Assembly (NCBI RefSeq): GCF_039631295.1
Contig: NZ_JBDIVE010000002.1
Coordinates: 372,001-436,000, forward strand
Length of the DNA stretch: 64,000 nt
Reading direction: 5' to 3'
From: Viridibacterium sediminicola
GTDB lineage: Bacteria; Pseudomonadota; Gammaproteobacteria; Burkholderiales; Rhodocyclaceae
Below are positions 1-8,126 of this stretch, one piece after another. The notes below the pieces were generated by a model. It worked only from the letters and a program-made list of their open reading frames with translations. It did no database searches and was not told the origin of the DNA. Position numbers and translations under genes: made by a program. Position 1 is the first letter of the stretch. Each line of letters starts with the position of its first letter.

Positions 1-177
1 CCGCACACCCCCGCCTGCCCCGAAGATGAGCACATCCGCATCGTCGAAGCCATCGAACGGCAAGACGAAGCCACTGCCACCCGCTTGATGCTCGAACATC
101 TGCAACACGTCGAAAACGAGCTCAAGCTCTCGCCGCAAGACAAGGTCGATATCGACTGGGACCGCATGTTCGCTTGA
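1..177 (+). CDS. GntR-family regulator (FCD domain), C-terminal fragment
   Basis: The reading frame is open from the first base of the window and stops with TGA at 175-177, so only about 58 C-terminal residues are visible. They read DEHIRIVEAIERQDEATA, then a leucine-rich helix ending HVENELKL, and finish DWDRMFA. This closely matches the end of the complete GntR/FCD regulator at 17015-17740 (DEHPRLVDAIEARDGERA, HVEHSLKL, LESVFA). Such proteins have an N-terminal winged helix that binds DNA and an all-helical effector-binding C-terminus. The DNA-binding part lies outside the window. The gene is probably a paralogue that controls the downstream catabolic genes; a candidate operator is at 411-426. 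Confidence 0.8.
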   Translation, partial: PHTPACPEDEHIRIVEAIERQDEATATRLMLEHLQHVENELKLSPQDKVDIDWDRMFA

Positions 178-250
178 GCGGCCGACACTTTAGACGCTGC
201 TCGTGATCTTTTCCGGCCAGCTTGGCAGGCATTGAAACAAGTCCGAACCC

Positions 251-372
251 TTCACCGCAAAGGCGCAAAGAAAACGCAAAGGGCCGCAAAGTGCTGCAAG
301 CACAGAGCCCCCTGACTCCGCCTCGCCCTTCTTTGCGGCCCTCATCTTTTCCCTTTGTGCCTTTGCGGTGAA
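251..372. repeat. nested inverted repeat in the 178-471 intergenic gap
   Basis: The arm at 251-270 (TTCACCGCAAAGGCGCAAAG) is the reverse complement of 353-372 at 19 of 20 positions. Inside it, GGGCCGCAAAG at 281-291 is perfectly complementary to 331-341. Transcribed in either direction it would fold into a long interrupted stem of about 120 nt. The GCAAAG unit also recurs as direct repeats in the left arm. No coding potential is visible. It resembles a dispersed palindromic intergenic element more than a terminator, because no T-run follows. Confidence 0.75.
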
Positions 373-405
373 GGTTTTTGCTTAGCCCTCAACTGGCTTG
401 GCTCT

Positions 406-426
406 TGCTAGGATTGTTCACAATCC
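406..426 (+). promoter_or_regulatory. extended -10 promoter with overlapping GntR-type operator
   Basis: TGCTAGGAT at 406-414 fits an extended -10 element (TGN plus TAGGAT); no good -35 is seen. The perfect palindrome GGATTGTTCACAATCC (7-base arms, 2-base spacer) lies at 411-426, overlapping the -10 and the expected transcription start. Its core GATTG-N4-CAATC also occurs at 18015-18028 over the TRAP system 2 promoter. A shared operator for the GntR/FCD paralogues is inferred. Confidence 0.55.
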
Positions 427-471
427 AATCGACCGACAGGCTGCTCCGGTAGCCGGAAAGTGACACCCGCC

Positions 472-1203
472 GTGAGCACTGCGCGTACCCTGCTGGGTAT
501 TCTGACCCCGTCCTCCAATACCTCGCTGGAACCGCTCACCAGCGCCCTCTGCGCTGCGGCGCCGGGGGTCTCGGCGCACTTTGCCCGTTTCCCGGTCACC
601 GAGATCTCGCTCAAGCCGCAGGCGCTGGGCCAGTTCGACGACGACAAGATCCTCGCTGCCGCCCGCCTGCTGGCCGATGCCAAGGTGCAGAGCATCGGCT
701 GGAGCGGCACCTCGGCCGGCTGGCTGGGCCTGGAAGCCGACCGCATCCTGTGCCAGCGCATCGAAGATGCCACAGGCATTCCCGCCACCACGTCGACCCT
801 CGCCCTCAAAGAGCTGATGGAAAAGCGCGCCCACAAGACACTCGGACTGGTGACGCCCTATACCGACGATGTGCAAGCCAAGATCGTCTTCAATTTCGCC
901 AGCGAAGGCATGCAATGCATTGCCGAGCAGCATCTTGGCATCTCGGTCAATTTCGACTTCTCCGAAGTCACGGCGGCCCAGCTGAGCGAGATGGTCGCGA
1001 CGACAGCGCTGCACCGGCCCGACGCCATCACCACCTTCTGCACCAATCTCAAGGCCGCCCACCTGGTGGCCGACTGGGAGGCGCGCTACGGCATCCCGGT
1101 CTATGACACGGTCAGCACGGTGATCTGGAAGATGCTGCGCATGCAGGGCTACGACACCACACAGATCAAGGGCTGGGGTCAGCTGTTCGCGGAGCTTGCC
1201 TGA
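472..1203 (+). CDS. maleate isomerase / arylmalonate decarboxylase-like protein (Asp/Glu racemase superfamily)
   Basis: The N-terminus (LGILTPSSNT) and the two-lobed layout match the maleate isomerase/AMDase branch of the Asp/Glu racemase superfamily. These enzymes use one or two cysteines to isomerise maleate to fumarate or to decarboxylate or racemise substituted malonates. The C-terminal-lobe cysteine is present in TTFCTNLKAA. The N-terminal-lobe position, in GWSGTSAGW, has no cysteine, which resembles single-cysteine AMDase rather than two-cysteine maleate isomerase. The GTG at 472 is chosen because GGAAAG lies 11 bases upstream; an in-frame GTG at 460 overlaps that site and has no spacing. 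The stop overlaps the next start (TGATG), so it is probably co-translated with the dihydropyrimidinase. A paralogue lies at 20941-21711. The substrate is unknown. Confidence 0.8.
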   Translation: MSTARTLLGILTPSSNTSLEPLTSALCAAAPGVSAHFARFPVTEISLKPQALGQFDDDKILAAARLLADAKVQSIGWSGTSAGWLGLEADRILCQRIEDATGIPATTSTLALKELMEKRAHKTLGLVTPYTDDVQAKIVFNFASEGMQCIAEQHLGISVNFDFSEVTAAQLSEMVATTALHRPDAITTFCTNLKAAHLVADWEARYGIPVYDTVSTVIWKMLRMQGYDTTQIKGWGQLFAELA

Positions 1204-2642
1204 TGGCGCACAGCGAAGCCTTCGACCTGGTGATCCGCAATGCCCGTTGCGTGACCGCCGCCGACACCTTTGATGCCGACATCGGTATTCGCAACGGCCG
1301 CATTGCCGCGCTGGGCGAGCGGCTCGGCGCAGGTCACCAGGAAATCGACGCCGAAGGTCGCTACGTGCTGCCCGGGGGCGTGGACGGCCACTGTCATCTG
1401 GACCAGCCGATGAGCGACGGCTCGGTGATGGCCGACGACTTCCTGTCGGGCACGCGCTCGGCCGCCTGTGGTGGCACCACCACGGTGATTCCCTTCGCCT
1501 GCCAGATCAAGGGCCACAGCCTGCGCGAAGCGGTCGAGGACTACCACCGCCGCGCGGCGAACAAGGCCTGCGTCGACTACGCCTTCCACCTGATCGTCTC
1601 CGACCCGACACCGCAGGTGCTGCAAGAAGAGTTGCCGGCGCTGATCCGCGAGGGCTACACCTCGTTCAAGATCTACATGACCTACGACGACCTCAAACTC
1701 AGCGACCGCGAAATTCTCGACGTGTTGTCGGTCGCGCGTGCCGAAGGCGCCATGGTCATGATCCACGCCGAAAACAGCGACTGCATCGCCTGGCTCACCG
1801 AGCGCCTGATCGCCGCCGGCAAGACCGCGCCGCAGTACCACGCTGCCTCGCGCCCGATGCTGGTCGAGCGCGAGGCAACCCACCGGGCGATTGCGCTGGC
1901 CGAACTCGTCGACGTGCCCATCCTCATCGTGCATGTCTCGGGGCGCGAAGCCGTCGAGCAGATCCAGTGGGCGCAGGCGCATGGTCTGCAGGTATTCGCC
2001 GAAACCTGCCCGCAATACCTCTTCCTCACGGCTGACGATCTGGGCCTCAGCGAACACGATCACCACGGCGCCAAGTGCATCTGCAGCCCACCACCGCGCG
2101 ACAAGGCCAACCAGCAGGTGATCTGGGACGGCCTGCAATCGGGCAGCTTCGCCGTGTTCTCGTCCGATCACGCACCGTTCCGCTTCGACGATCCGCAAGG
2201 CAAGTTCGTCGCCGGCAAGGATGCCGCCTTCAACCAGATCCCGAATGGCATACCGGGCCTGGAGACCCGGCTGGCCCTGCTATTCTCGGCCGGCGTGCTG
2301 GGCGGTCGCCTCGACATCCATGACTTCGTCGCCCTCACCTCGAGCAATGTGGCGAAGATGTATGGCCTCTATCCGCGCAAAGGCTCGATAGCCATCGGCG
2401 CCGATGCCGACCTGGTGATCTGGGATACCGACGTGGACATCGAAATCCGCAACGAGAAGCTGCACCACGCCGTCGACTACACGCCGTACGAAGGCCAGCG
2501 CGTCAAAGCCTGGCCACGGACGACCTTGCTGCGCGGAGAAGTCCTCGCACAGCAAGGTGAATTCCTCGGCGCAGCCGGCCAGGGCCACTACCAGCCCTGC
2601 GGCTTGCCGACCCCCGCCAAACCACGCGTGCGCAGCGCCTGA
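1203..2642 (+). CDS. dihydropyrimidinase / D-hydantoinase
   Basis: This 479-residue protein is of normal size for the cyclic amidohydrolases that open dihydropyrimidine, hydantoin or cyclic imide rings. It keeps the binuclear metal site: HCH at residues 63-65 (GVDGHCHLDQP), the lysine that becomes carboxylated at about 156 (SFKIYMTYDD), His at about 188 (MIHAEN), His at about 244 (IVHVSG) and the catalytic Asp at about 322 (SSDHAPF). It is cytoplasmic with no signal peptide. The start overlaps the preceding stop by one base. With the isomerase-like gene upstream and a fumarylacetoacetase-fold gene downstream it probably performs a ring-opening step. D-hydantoinase, dihydropyrimidinase and cyclic imidase cannot be told apart from sequence alone. 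Confidence 0.9.
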   Translation: MAHSEAFDLVIRNARCVTAADTFDADIGIRNGRIAALGERLGAGHQEIDAEGRYVLPGGVDGHCHLDQPMSDGSVMADDFLSGTRSAACGGTTTVIPFACQIKGHSLREAVEDYHRRAANKACVDYAFHLIVSDPTPQVLQEELPALIREGYTSFKIYMTYDDLKLSDREILDVLSVARAEGAMVMIHAENSDCIAWLTERLIAAGKTAPQYHAASRPMLVEREATHRAIALAELVDVPILIVHVSGREAVEQIQWAQAHGLQVFAETCPQYLFLTADDLGLSEHDHHGAKCICSPPPRDKANQQVIWDGLQSGSFAVFSSDHAPFRFDDPQGKFVAGKDAAFNQIPNGIPGLETRLALLFSAGVLGGRLDIHDFVALTSSNVAKMYGLYPRKGSIAIGADADLVIWDTDVDIEIRNEKLHHAVDYTPYEGQRVKAWPRTTLLRGEVLAQQGEFLGAAGQGHYQPCGLPTPAKPRVRSA

Positions 2643-2822
2643 GCTTGATGTTGGCGGCAGCAGTACGAACACCTCATGTCTTGCAGCAGATCATGCTCGC
2701 ACGAGGAACACTTGTTCATGCTCTGGCTGCGCCCGAATGCCTCGCCTCGATCTAGCCAAGATCAGCCAGGCCGGACGCAGCAGATCAATGAGCCAACGCA
2801 GCAACACCACGAAGCAGACAGC

Positions 2823-3605
2823 ATGAATCCAGACGACATCCAGCAGCTCGCGACGCGCCTCATCACCGCGCGCAACACGCAACAAGCGCTCACCGCCGAA
2901 GAATGCAGCGCCATACAGATCGACACGCGCGAACACGCCTATGCCGTGCAGGCGGCAATCTGGCAACGCAAGTACGGCACGCAACGCCCCCGCGCCTGGA
3001 AAATCGGCAACGGCACGGATAGCCCGGAGCCGATCTGCGCCGCCATGCCGGAAGTCCTCGCCCACGCAAGCCACACACCGCACACGCGTTTCCGCACCCT
3101 GGGCATCGAATGTGAAATCGCGGTGCGCTTCGCCCGGCCCCTGCCACCGCGCGCCGCGCCCTACAGTTACGACGAAGTTGTGGCCGCCATCGGCAGTCGC
3201 CACGTCGCCATCGAAGTCGTCGACACCGCCCTCGCCAATTACGAAGCGGCCGGCGCCCTGCTACGCCTGGCGGACAACATGCTGCACGGCAGCTTCGTGC
3301 TCGGCGAGACCATCAGCGAGGACTGCGCGCAAGCCTGGCCCACGCTCAAAGCGCAAAGCTTCATCAATGGCAAGCTGATCGCCGAACAGACCGGCGGCCA
3401 TCCGCACCGCGATCCCCTCACCCTGCTGCCCTGGTGGGCCAACGAAGGCGCGCTGCGCTGGGGCGGCATACAGGCCGGCGACATCGTCACCACCGGCACC
3501 TGGAACGGCATGCACTTCGCCATCGCACCGGAGTCCTTCGAAGCCCGCTTCTGCGCCGACGATGCTCACACCCTGGGCTGTGCACGCCTGAGCTTCGGCG
3601 ACTGA
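2823..3605 (+). CDS. 2-keto-4-pentenoate hydratase-like protein (FAH superfamily)
   Basis: The 260-residue product has the fumarylacetoacetate-hydrolase fold of MhpD-type hydratases. The metal-ligand region GIECEIAVRF is at about residues 94-103, followed by AIEVVDTALANY, DNMLHGSFVLG and the C-terminal GDIVTTGTW. Family members hydrate 2-hydroxypentadienoates or decarboxylate related oxo-acids in ring-cleavage pathways. The frame extends upstream to 2676, but that extension is a low-complexity stretch unlike the family, so the ATG at 2823 is preferred. The gap from the previous gene is 180 bases, so the operon may continue but has no overlap here. The specific reaction is not assignable. Confidence 0.75.
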   Translation: MNPDDIQQLATRLITARNTQQALTAEECSAIQIDTREHAYAVQAAIWQRKYGTQRPRAWKIGNGTDSPEPICAAMPEVLAHASHTPHTRFRTLGIECEIAVRFARPLPPRAAPYSYDEVVAAIGSRHVAIEVVDTALANYEAAGALLRLADNMLHGSFVLGETISEDCAQAWPTLKAQSFINGKLIAEQTGGHPHRDPLTLLPWWANEGALRWGGIQAGDIVTTGTWNGMHFAIAPESFEARFCADDAHTLGCARLSFGD

Positions 3606-3632
3606 GTCCGCACGGGCTGACAGAAATCGGCC

Positions 3633-3707
3633 GCCGGCGATTGAATTCCGCCGGCCCAGCCTCACATGTCTTGCAGGCTTCAGGCGCGCCATGGGCGCGC
3701 TCTTCTC
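3633..3707 (+). terminator. tandem GC-rich hairpins between the FAH-like gene and the OYE gene
   Basis: GCCGGCG (3633-3639) pairs with CGCCGGC (3649-3655). A second stem, GCGCGCC (3684-3690) with GGCGCGC (3694-3700), has a 3-base loop and is followed by the pyrimidine run TCTTCTC. This may act as a weak terminator or attenuator for the upstream operon. Confidence 0.45.
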
Positions 3708-3727
3708 ATGACTCGTGAAAGAACACC

Positions 3728-4798
3728 ATGCCCACTCTCTTTTCAGAACTCCAAGTCGGTGCGCTCAGCGTGCCCAACCGTATCTTCATGGCGCCGCTGA
3801 CGCGCGCCCGCGCCGGCGAAGAACATATCGCCAATGCCCTGATGGCCGAGCATTACGCGCAGCGTGCCAGCGGTGGTCTGCTGATTGCCGAGGCGACCAT
3901 GGCGATGGAGGGCAATTCCGCGTTCTGGAAGGAGCCGGGCATCTACTCGCCGGCTTGCGTGGCCGGCTGGAAGCTGGTCACCGATGCGGTGCATGCCAAG
4001 GGCGGGCGCATCTTCCTGCAGATCTGGCATGGCGGCCGCGCCTGCCATCCTGCCCTCAACGGCGGCGCGGTGCCGGTCGCCCCCAGCGCCATCGCGATTG
4101 CCAATGAAGAAGTGCACACGCCGCAGGGCAAGCTGCCCTACACCGTGCCGCGCGCGCTGGAGGACGCCGAGCTGCCCGCCATCGTCGCTGGCTTCCGCCA
4201 GGCCGCACAGTACGCCAAGGACGCCGGCTTCGATGGCGTCGAGGTACATGCCGCCAATGGTTACCTGCTCGACCAGTTCCTCCGTGATGGTTCCAACAAG
4301 CGTGAAGGCGCTTACGGCGGCAGTCGCGAGAACCGCGCCCGCCTGCTGTTTGAAGTGCTGACGGCGGTCAGCGAAGTGTGGGGCAGCGATCGCGTCGGCG
4401 TGCGCCTGTCACCGCTCAACAGCTTCAACGACATGCGCGACAGCGATCCGGTCGGCCTCGTCACCTGGCTGGCCAGCCGGCTCAATGACTTCAAGCTGGC
4501 CTACCTGCACCTGATGCGCGCCGACTTCTACCAGCAGCAGAGCGGCGATGTGGTGACGCCAGTGCGCGCGGTCTATGAAGGCGTGCTGATCGGCAATATG
4601 GGCTACACGCCGGAGGAGGCGGAAGCCGCCATCGCCAGCGACCAGCTCGATGCCGTGGCCTTCGGCGTGCCCTTCCTGGCCAACCCCGACCTGCCGGCCC
4701 GCATCCAGGCCAAGGCGCCACTCAACACGCCCAACCCGGCCACCTTCTACAGCGCCGGCCCCGCGGGCTACACGGACTACCCAAGCCTCGGCGCCTGA
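3728..4798 (+). CDS. Old Yellow Enzyme family alkene reductase (NemA-like)
   Basis: The 356-residue protein is a complete FMN-dependent ene-reductase of the NemA/OYE family. It begins LFSELQVGALSVPNRIFMAPLTRARA, shortened here to its recognisable core VPNRIFMAPLTR. It contains the HAAN substrate-binding pair in VEVHAANGYLLDQFL (about residues 177-191), the RDGSNKREGAYGGSRENR segment and the C-terminal FMN-phosphate loop around AFGVPFLANPDLP. Such enzymes reduce activated C=C bonds, including maleimides, with NAD(P)H in the cytoplasm. Beside a cyclic amidohydrolase and a maleate-isomerase-like gene this could be a ring-saturation step; that is inference. General electrophile detoxification is the alternative. 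Confidence 0.9.
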   Translation: MPTLFSELQVGALSVPNRIFMAPLTRARAGEEHIANALMAEHYAQRASGGLLIAEATMAMEGNSAFWKEPGIYSPACVAGWKLVTDAVHAKGGRIFLQIWHGGRACHPALNGGAVPVAPSAIAIANEEVHTPQGKLPYTVPRALEDAELPAIVAGFRQAAQYAKDAGFDGVEVHAANGYLLDQFLRDGSNKREGAYGGSRENRARLLFEVLTAVSEVWGSDRVGVRLSPLNSFNDMRDSDPVGLVTWLASRLNDFKLAYLHLMRADFYQQQSGDVVTPVRAVYEGVLIGNMGYTPEEAEAAIASDQLDAVAFGVPFLANPDLPARIQAKAPLNTPNPATFYSAGPAGYTDYPSLGA

Positions 4799-4809
4799 GT
4801 CCGCATGCG

Positions 4810-4833
4810 CACGCCGCCCTAACCGGCGGTGTG
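4810..4833 (+). terminator. hairpin after the OYE gene
   Basis: CACGCCGCC (4810-4818) pairs with GGCGGTGTG (4825-4833), with one G-U pair and a 6-base loop, 12 bases after the OYE stop. No T-run follows, so it is a weak terminator candidate. Confidence 0.35.
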
Positions 4834-4924
4834 GGCCGGCGAATGAGCAGCATGCCGCGTTGCGTCTCGACCTTAACGGGTGCTTACGATTACAGTGCGG
4901 CTTCAGCCAGCTCATCGCCACCCC

Positions 4925-5842
4925 ATGAATCTGCGTTTTGTCGAGGCCTTCCACTGGGCCGTCTCCCTCAATAGCGTGACACGTGCAGCGCAAAAGCTGC
5001 ACATCACACAATCGGCCCTGTCCGCGCGCATCGCCGCGCTGGAGGACGAGCTGGGCACGGTGCTGGTGGATCGCCGCGACAAGCAGTTCCGCCTGACTGT
5101 CGCCGGCCAGCGCTTCCACGCTTTGGCCGTGCGCCTGCTCGACATGCAGCGCCTGATCAAGGAAGAGATGGGGCGCAATGCCAGCGGCCCGGTGGTATTG
5201 CGCATCGGCGCGATCGAATCGGTGGTGCACAGCTGGCTGCCGGGCTGGATCCAGCAGATGCGGCAAACCCATCCGGACTTCGCGCTGGAGCTGACCGTAG
5301 AAACCTCGCCCGTGCTGATCGACCAGGTCCGCCGCGGCGCTCAGGATCTGGTCTTCGCCGCCATCGCCGCCAGCGATGCCTCGCTGCGCACGCGCCACAT
5401 GCGTCCGATGCCGATGGTGTTTGTCGGCCATACCGAGCGCCACGTCGAACCCTGCTACAGCCTGCAGGAACTGGCCAGCTGTGAGTTGCTGACCTTCCAG
5501 CGCGGCTCGCAACCGCACCAGGCCCTGCTCGAACTGTTCCAGCGCGAGCAGCTGCCCTCGCCGCGCATTCACGCGATCTCCTCGATCTCGGCAATGGTGC
5601 AGCTGGTCGAAGGCGGTCTTGGTGTCGCCACCCTGCCCGAAGCGGCGGTACAGCAGCTCTCCCGCCATTCTCCGCTGCGCGTGCTGCGCACGACCGTGCA
5701 ACTGGCGCCCCTGCCGATCTACGCCAGCTACCGCGAAGACCCCACCTCCAATCTCACCGATTCGGTGTTCAGCTCAGCGCTCGCCTACCTCAAGGAAAAC
5801 GCGCTCGAGGCCGAACAGCCCGACACGCCCGAAGCTGCCTGA
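4925..5842 (+). CDS. LysR-family transcriptional regulator
   Basis: The 305-residue protein has a LysR helix-turn-helix at residues 1-60 (MNLRFVEAFHWAV, then SVTRAAQKLHITQSALSARI) and a periplasmic-binding-protein-like effector domain from about residue 90 to 295. The ATG at 4925 places the family's MNLRFVEAF start correctly; a 15-codon extension to 4880 lacks family similarity. It is transcribed in the same direction as its neighbours rather than divergently, so its target cannot be read from layout. The OYE gene, the DUF1445 gene and TRAP system 1 are the obvious candidates. Confidence 0.9.
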   Translation: MNLRFVEAFHWAVSLNSVTRAAQKLHITQSALSARIAALEDELGTVLVDRRDKQFRLTVAGQRFHALAVRLLDMQRLIKEEMGRNASGPVVLRIGAIESVVHSWLPGWIQQMRQTHPDFALELTVETSPVLIDQVRRGAQDLVFAAIAASDASLRTRHMRPMPMVFVGHTERHVEPCYSLQELASCELLTFQRGSQPHQALLELFQREQLPSPRIHAISSISAMVQLVEGGLGVATLPEAAVQQLSRHSPLRVLRTTVQLAPLPIYASYREDPTSNLTDSVFSSALAYLKENALEAEQPDTPEAA

Positions 5843-6098
5843 AGGCCCGCGCCGCGCCAGCACAGGGACGCAGCGCTCCAAGCACGCATACTGCATACGC
5901 GGCGACGCGCATTTTCGGCCGCACCAAGCGGGCTCATTCATGCACCACGCCAAGGCAGAATGCGCACCATCGAGGACTTTCATGCACTCGATTGACTCAC
6001 AAGTTTTTTTGCTGAGCGATCTGCGGAATTTCTCGTTGGCGCTCGAGCCCGCGAGTTTTCACAATCCAGCCATCCAAGCTGAATGAAGAAAGCCCGCC
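5843..6098. promoter_or_regulatory. intergenic region upstream of the DUF1445/TRAP system 1 genes
   Basis: This 256-base gap contains GCATACTGCATAC at 5886-5898. The TGCATAC box recurs at 17872 and 17995 and inside the operator at 18015-18028. A T-rich stretch (AAGTTTTTTTGC) lies near 6001. No convincing -35/-10 pair or palindrome was found. GAAGAAAG at about 6085-6092 is the ribosome site for the next gene. Confidence 0.3.
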
Positions 6099-6920
6099 AT
6101 GACAGACGCACAGCCGCACGCCACGACACCCGCCCTCTCGGCCCACTCCAGCGCACAAGAAGTGCGGCATGCAGCGCGTAGCGGCGCGCTCAGCGGCCAC
6201 ACCAGCGGGCTGGCAGCCGAGCACGTGCAAGGCAATCTGGCGATCCTGCCGGCCGAACTGGCGGGCGACTTCCTGCGCTTCTGCCAGCGCAATCCCAAGC
6301 CCTGCCCGCTGATCGGCGTCTCCGAACCGGGGCAATACATGCTCGACGATCTGGGCCTCGACCTCGACATCCGCAGCGATGTGCCGCGCTATCGCGTCTG
6401 GGAACACGGCGAGCTGGTGTCCGAGCCGACCGATCTGCGTGCGCTGTGGCGCGATGATCTGGTCACCTTCGTGCTCGGCTGCTCGTTCAGTTTCGAGCAC
6501 GCCTTGCTGGCCGCCGGCATACCGCTGCGCCATGTCGAGCAGGGCTGCAATGTTGCGATGTACCGCAGCAATATCCCGACCCGCGCTGCCGGCCCCTTCC
6601 ACGGGCCGATGGTGGTGTCGATGCGCCCGCTCAAGGCCGCCGATGCGATCCGCGCCATCCAGATCACCGCACGCACGCCGGAGATCCACGGCGCGCCGGT
6701 GCATCTGGGCGATCCGGCCTTGCTCGGCATTGCCGACATCCAGCGCCCCGACTACGGCGATGCGGTGCCGATCATGGCCGACGAACTCCCGGTGTTCTGG
6801 GCCTGTGGCGTCACGCCGCAAGCGGCGATTGCCAGCGCCCGCCCCGCTTTCTGCATCACCCACGCGCCCGGCCACATGCTGGTCACCGATCTGCTCAACC
6901 GCCAGCTCGGTCAGGGCTGA
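6099..6920 (+). CDS. putative hydro-lyase / D-glutamate cyclase-like protein (DUF1445)
   Basis: The 273-residue cytoplasmic protein matches the DUF1445/UPF0317 family. Visible family marks are VRHAARSGALSGHTSGLA near the N-terminus, GNLAILPAELAGDFLRFC, CSFSFEHALL, GPMVVSMRP and the C-terminal CGVTPQAAI with ITHAPGHMLVTD. A mammalian member is a D-glutamate cyclase making 5-oxo-D-proline; bacterial members are annotated as hydro-lyases without firm function. It starts 77 bases before the TRAP system 1 binding protein. A 5-oxoprolinase-type fusion protein lies downstream of that transporter, which makes a link to 5-oxoproline chemistry attractive but unproven. Confidence 0.85.
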   Translation: MTDAQPHATTPALSAHSSAQEVRHAARSGALSGHTSGLAAEHVQGNLAILPAELAGDFLRFCQRNPKPCPLIGVSEPGQYMLDDLGLDLDIRSDVPRYRVWEHGELVSEPTDLRALWRDDLVTFVLGCSFSFEHALLAAGIPLRHVEQGCNVAMYRSNIPTRAAGPFHGPMVVSMRPLKAADAIRAIQITARTPEIHGAPVHLGDPALLGIADIQRPDYGDAVPIMADELPVFWACGVTPQAAIASARPAFCITHAPGHMLVTDLLNRQLGQG

Positions 6921-6996
6921 GCAGCGCTCACGAATACCTGGCGACTACGCTCGTCTGCACACCCGCTCCATCCACCCCAACCGTCCGGAGATTCTC

Positions 6997-7989
6997 ATGC
7001 ACACCACGACCCGCAGCGCACTGCTGCGCACCCTGAGCATCGCATTTGCCCTGCCCCTGCTGAGCCAAGTCGCATTGGCTGACAGCAAATGGGACCTGCC
7101 CACCGCCTATGCGCCCAGCAGCTTCCAGACCGAAAACCTGCAGAGCTTCGTCAATGACGTCGACAAGGCCAGCGCCGGCAAGCTCAAGATCACCCTGCAC
7201 AGCAATGCCTCACTCTACAAGGCCAACGAGATCAAGCGTGCAGTGCAGACCGGACAGGTCGCCGCCGGCGAAATCCTGCTCTCTGGCTATGCCAACGAGA
7301 ACCCGCTGTTCGGCACCGACTCGGTTCCCTTTCTCGCCGACAGCTATGCCGAAGCAGCCAAGCTCGCCGGCATCGAGCGCCCCTATCTCGACAAGCTGCT
7401 CGCCGCACAAGGCATGAAGCTGCTGTTCACCGTGCCCTGGCCCGGCCAGAACCTGTACAGCGCCAAACCGGTGGAAACGGCCGCTGAACTCAAGGGCAGC
7501 AAGATGCGCGCATACAACCCGGCCACCTCGCGCATCGCCCAGCTGCTCGGCGCACAACCGACCACCATCCAGCTGGCCGAGCTGAGCCAGGCACTGGCCA
7601 CCGGCACGGTGCAGAACTTCCTCACCAGCAGCGCCTCGGGGGTCGAGAACAAGCTGTTCGAGAGCGTGAAGTATTACTACCGCGTCAATGCCTGGCTGCC
7701 CAAGAACGCCGTCATCGTCTCGCAGAAAGCCTTCGACAGCCTCGACAAGCCGACCCAGGAAGCCGTGCTGAAGGCCGCCGCCGCCGCACAGGAGCGCGGC
7801 TGGAAGATCAGCGAAGCCAAGGACATCGAGTACCAGAAGGAACTCGCCGCCAAGGGCATGAAGCTGGCTGACCCGAGCCCGGCGCTGAAGAAGGAACTGC
7901 AGGCGGTCGGCGAGAAGATGACCGAAGAATGGCTCAAGAACGCCGGCGCCGACGGTCAGGCCATCATCAACGCCTTCAAGAAGCCCTGA
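6997..7989 (+). CDS. TRAP transporter solute-binding protein, DctP family (system 1)
   Basis: The 330-residue protein begins with a typical signal peptide (lysine-free but Arg-containing n-region, hydrophobic core, cleavage after SQVALA) and continues as a DctP-type binding protein. The frame is open upstream to 6379, but the signal peptide and the CGGAG site at 6986-6990 fix the ATG at 6997. Family landmarks include LKGSKMRAYNPATSRIA, the region that holds the substrate-contacting arginine, and QLAELSQALATGTVQNF. It delivers an organic acid or related anion from the periplasm to the DctQM permease encoded next. The ligand is unknown. A hairpin separates it from the permease genes. Confidence 0.9.
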   Translation: MHTTTRSALLRTLSIAFALPLLSQVALADSKWDLPTAYAPSSFQTENLQSFVNDVDKASAGKLKITLHSNASLYKANEIKRAVQTGQVAAGEILLSGYANENPLFGTDSVPFLADSYAEAAKLAGIERPYLDKLLAAQGMKLLFTVPWPGQNLYSAKPVETAAELKGSKMRAYNPATSRIAQLLGAQPTTIQLAELSQALATGTVQNFLTSSASGVENKLFESVKYYYRVNAWLPKNAVIVSQKAFDSLDKPTQEAVLKAAAAAQERGWKISEAKDIEYQKELAAKGMKLADPSPALKKELQAVGEKMTEEWLKNAGADGQAIINAFKKP

Positions 7990-8056
7990 AGCACTTGCGG
8001 CCCGGACGCCTGCCCTGCGCGATCCGGGCCACACCCCACAGCTGAGATGTCCCTGT

Positions 8057-8079
8057 CGCAGCGCGCAAGGCGCGCTGCG
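8057..8079 (+). other. strong stem-loop between binding-protein and permease genes of TRAP system 1
   Basis: CGCAGCGCGC (8057-8066) pairs perfectly with GCGCGCTGCG (8070-8079) around a 3-base loop, inside the 137-base gap between the TRAP binding-protein and small-subunit genes. No T-run follows. It probably stabilises the 3' end of the binding-protein mRNA or partly attenuates read-through. Confidence 0.6.
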
Positions 8080-8126
8080 GGAGCCTGCTCAGCCCATGAA
8101 ACCCTGAAGACAGACCGGAGAGACGC

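Noticed and set aside
6379..7989. N-terminal extension of the TRAP system 1 binding protein by about 206 residues
   Set aside because: The signal peptide and ribosome site place the start at 6997; the extension overlaps the DUF1445 gene in another frame.
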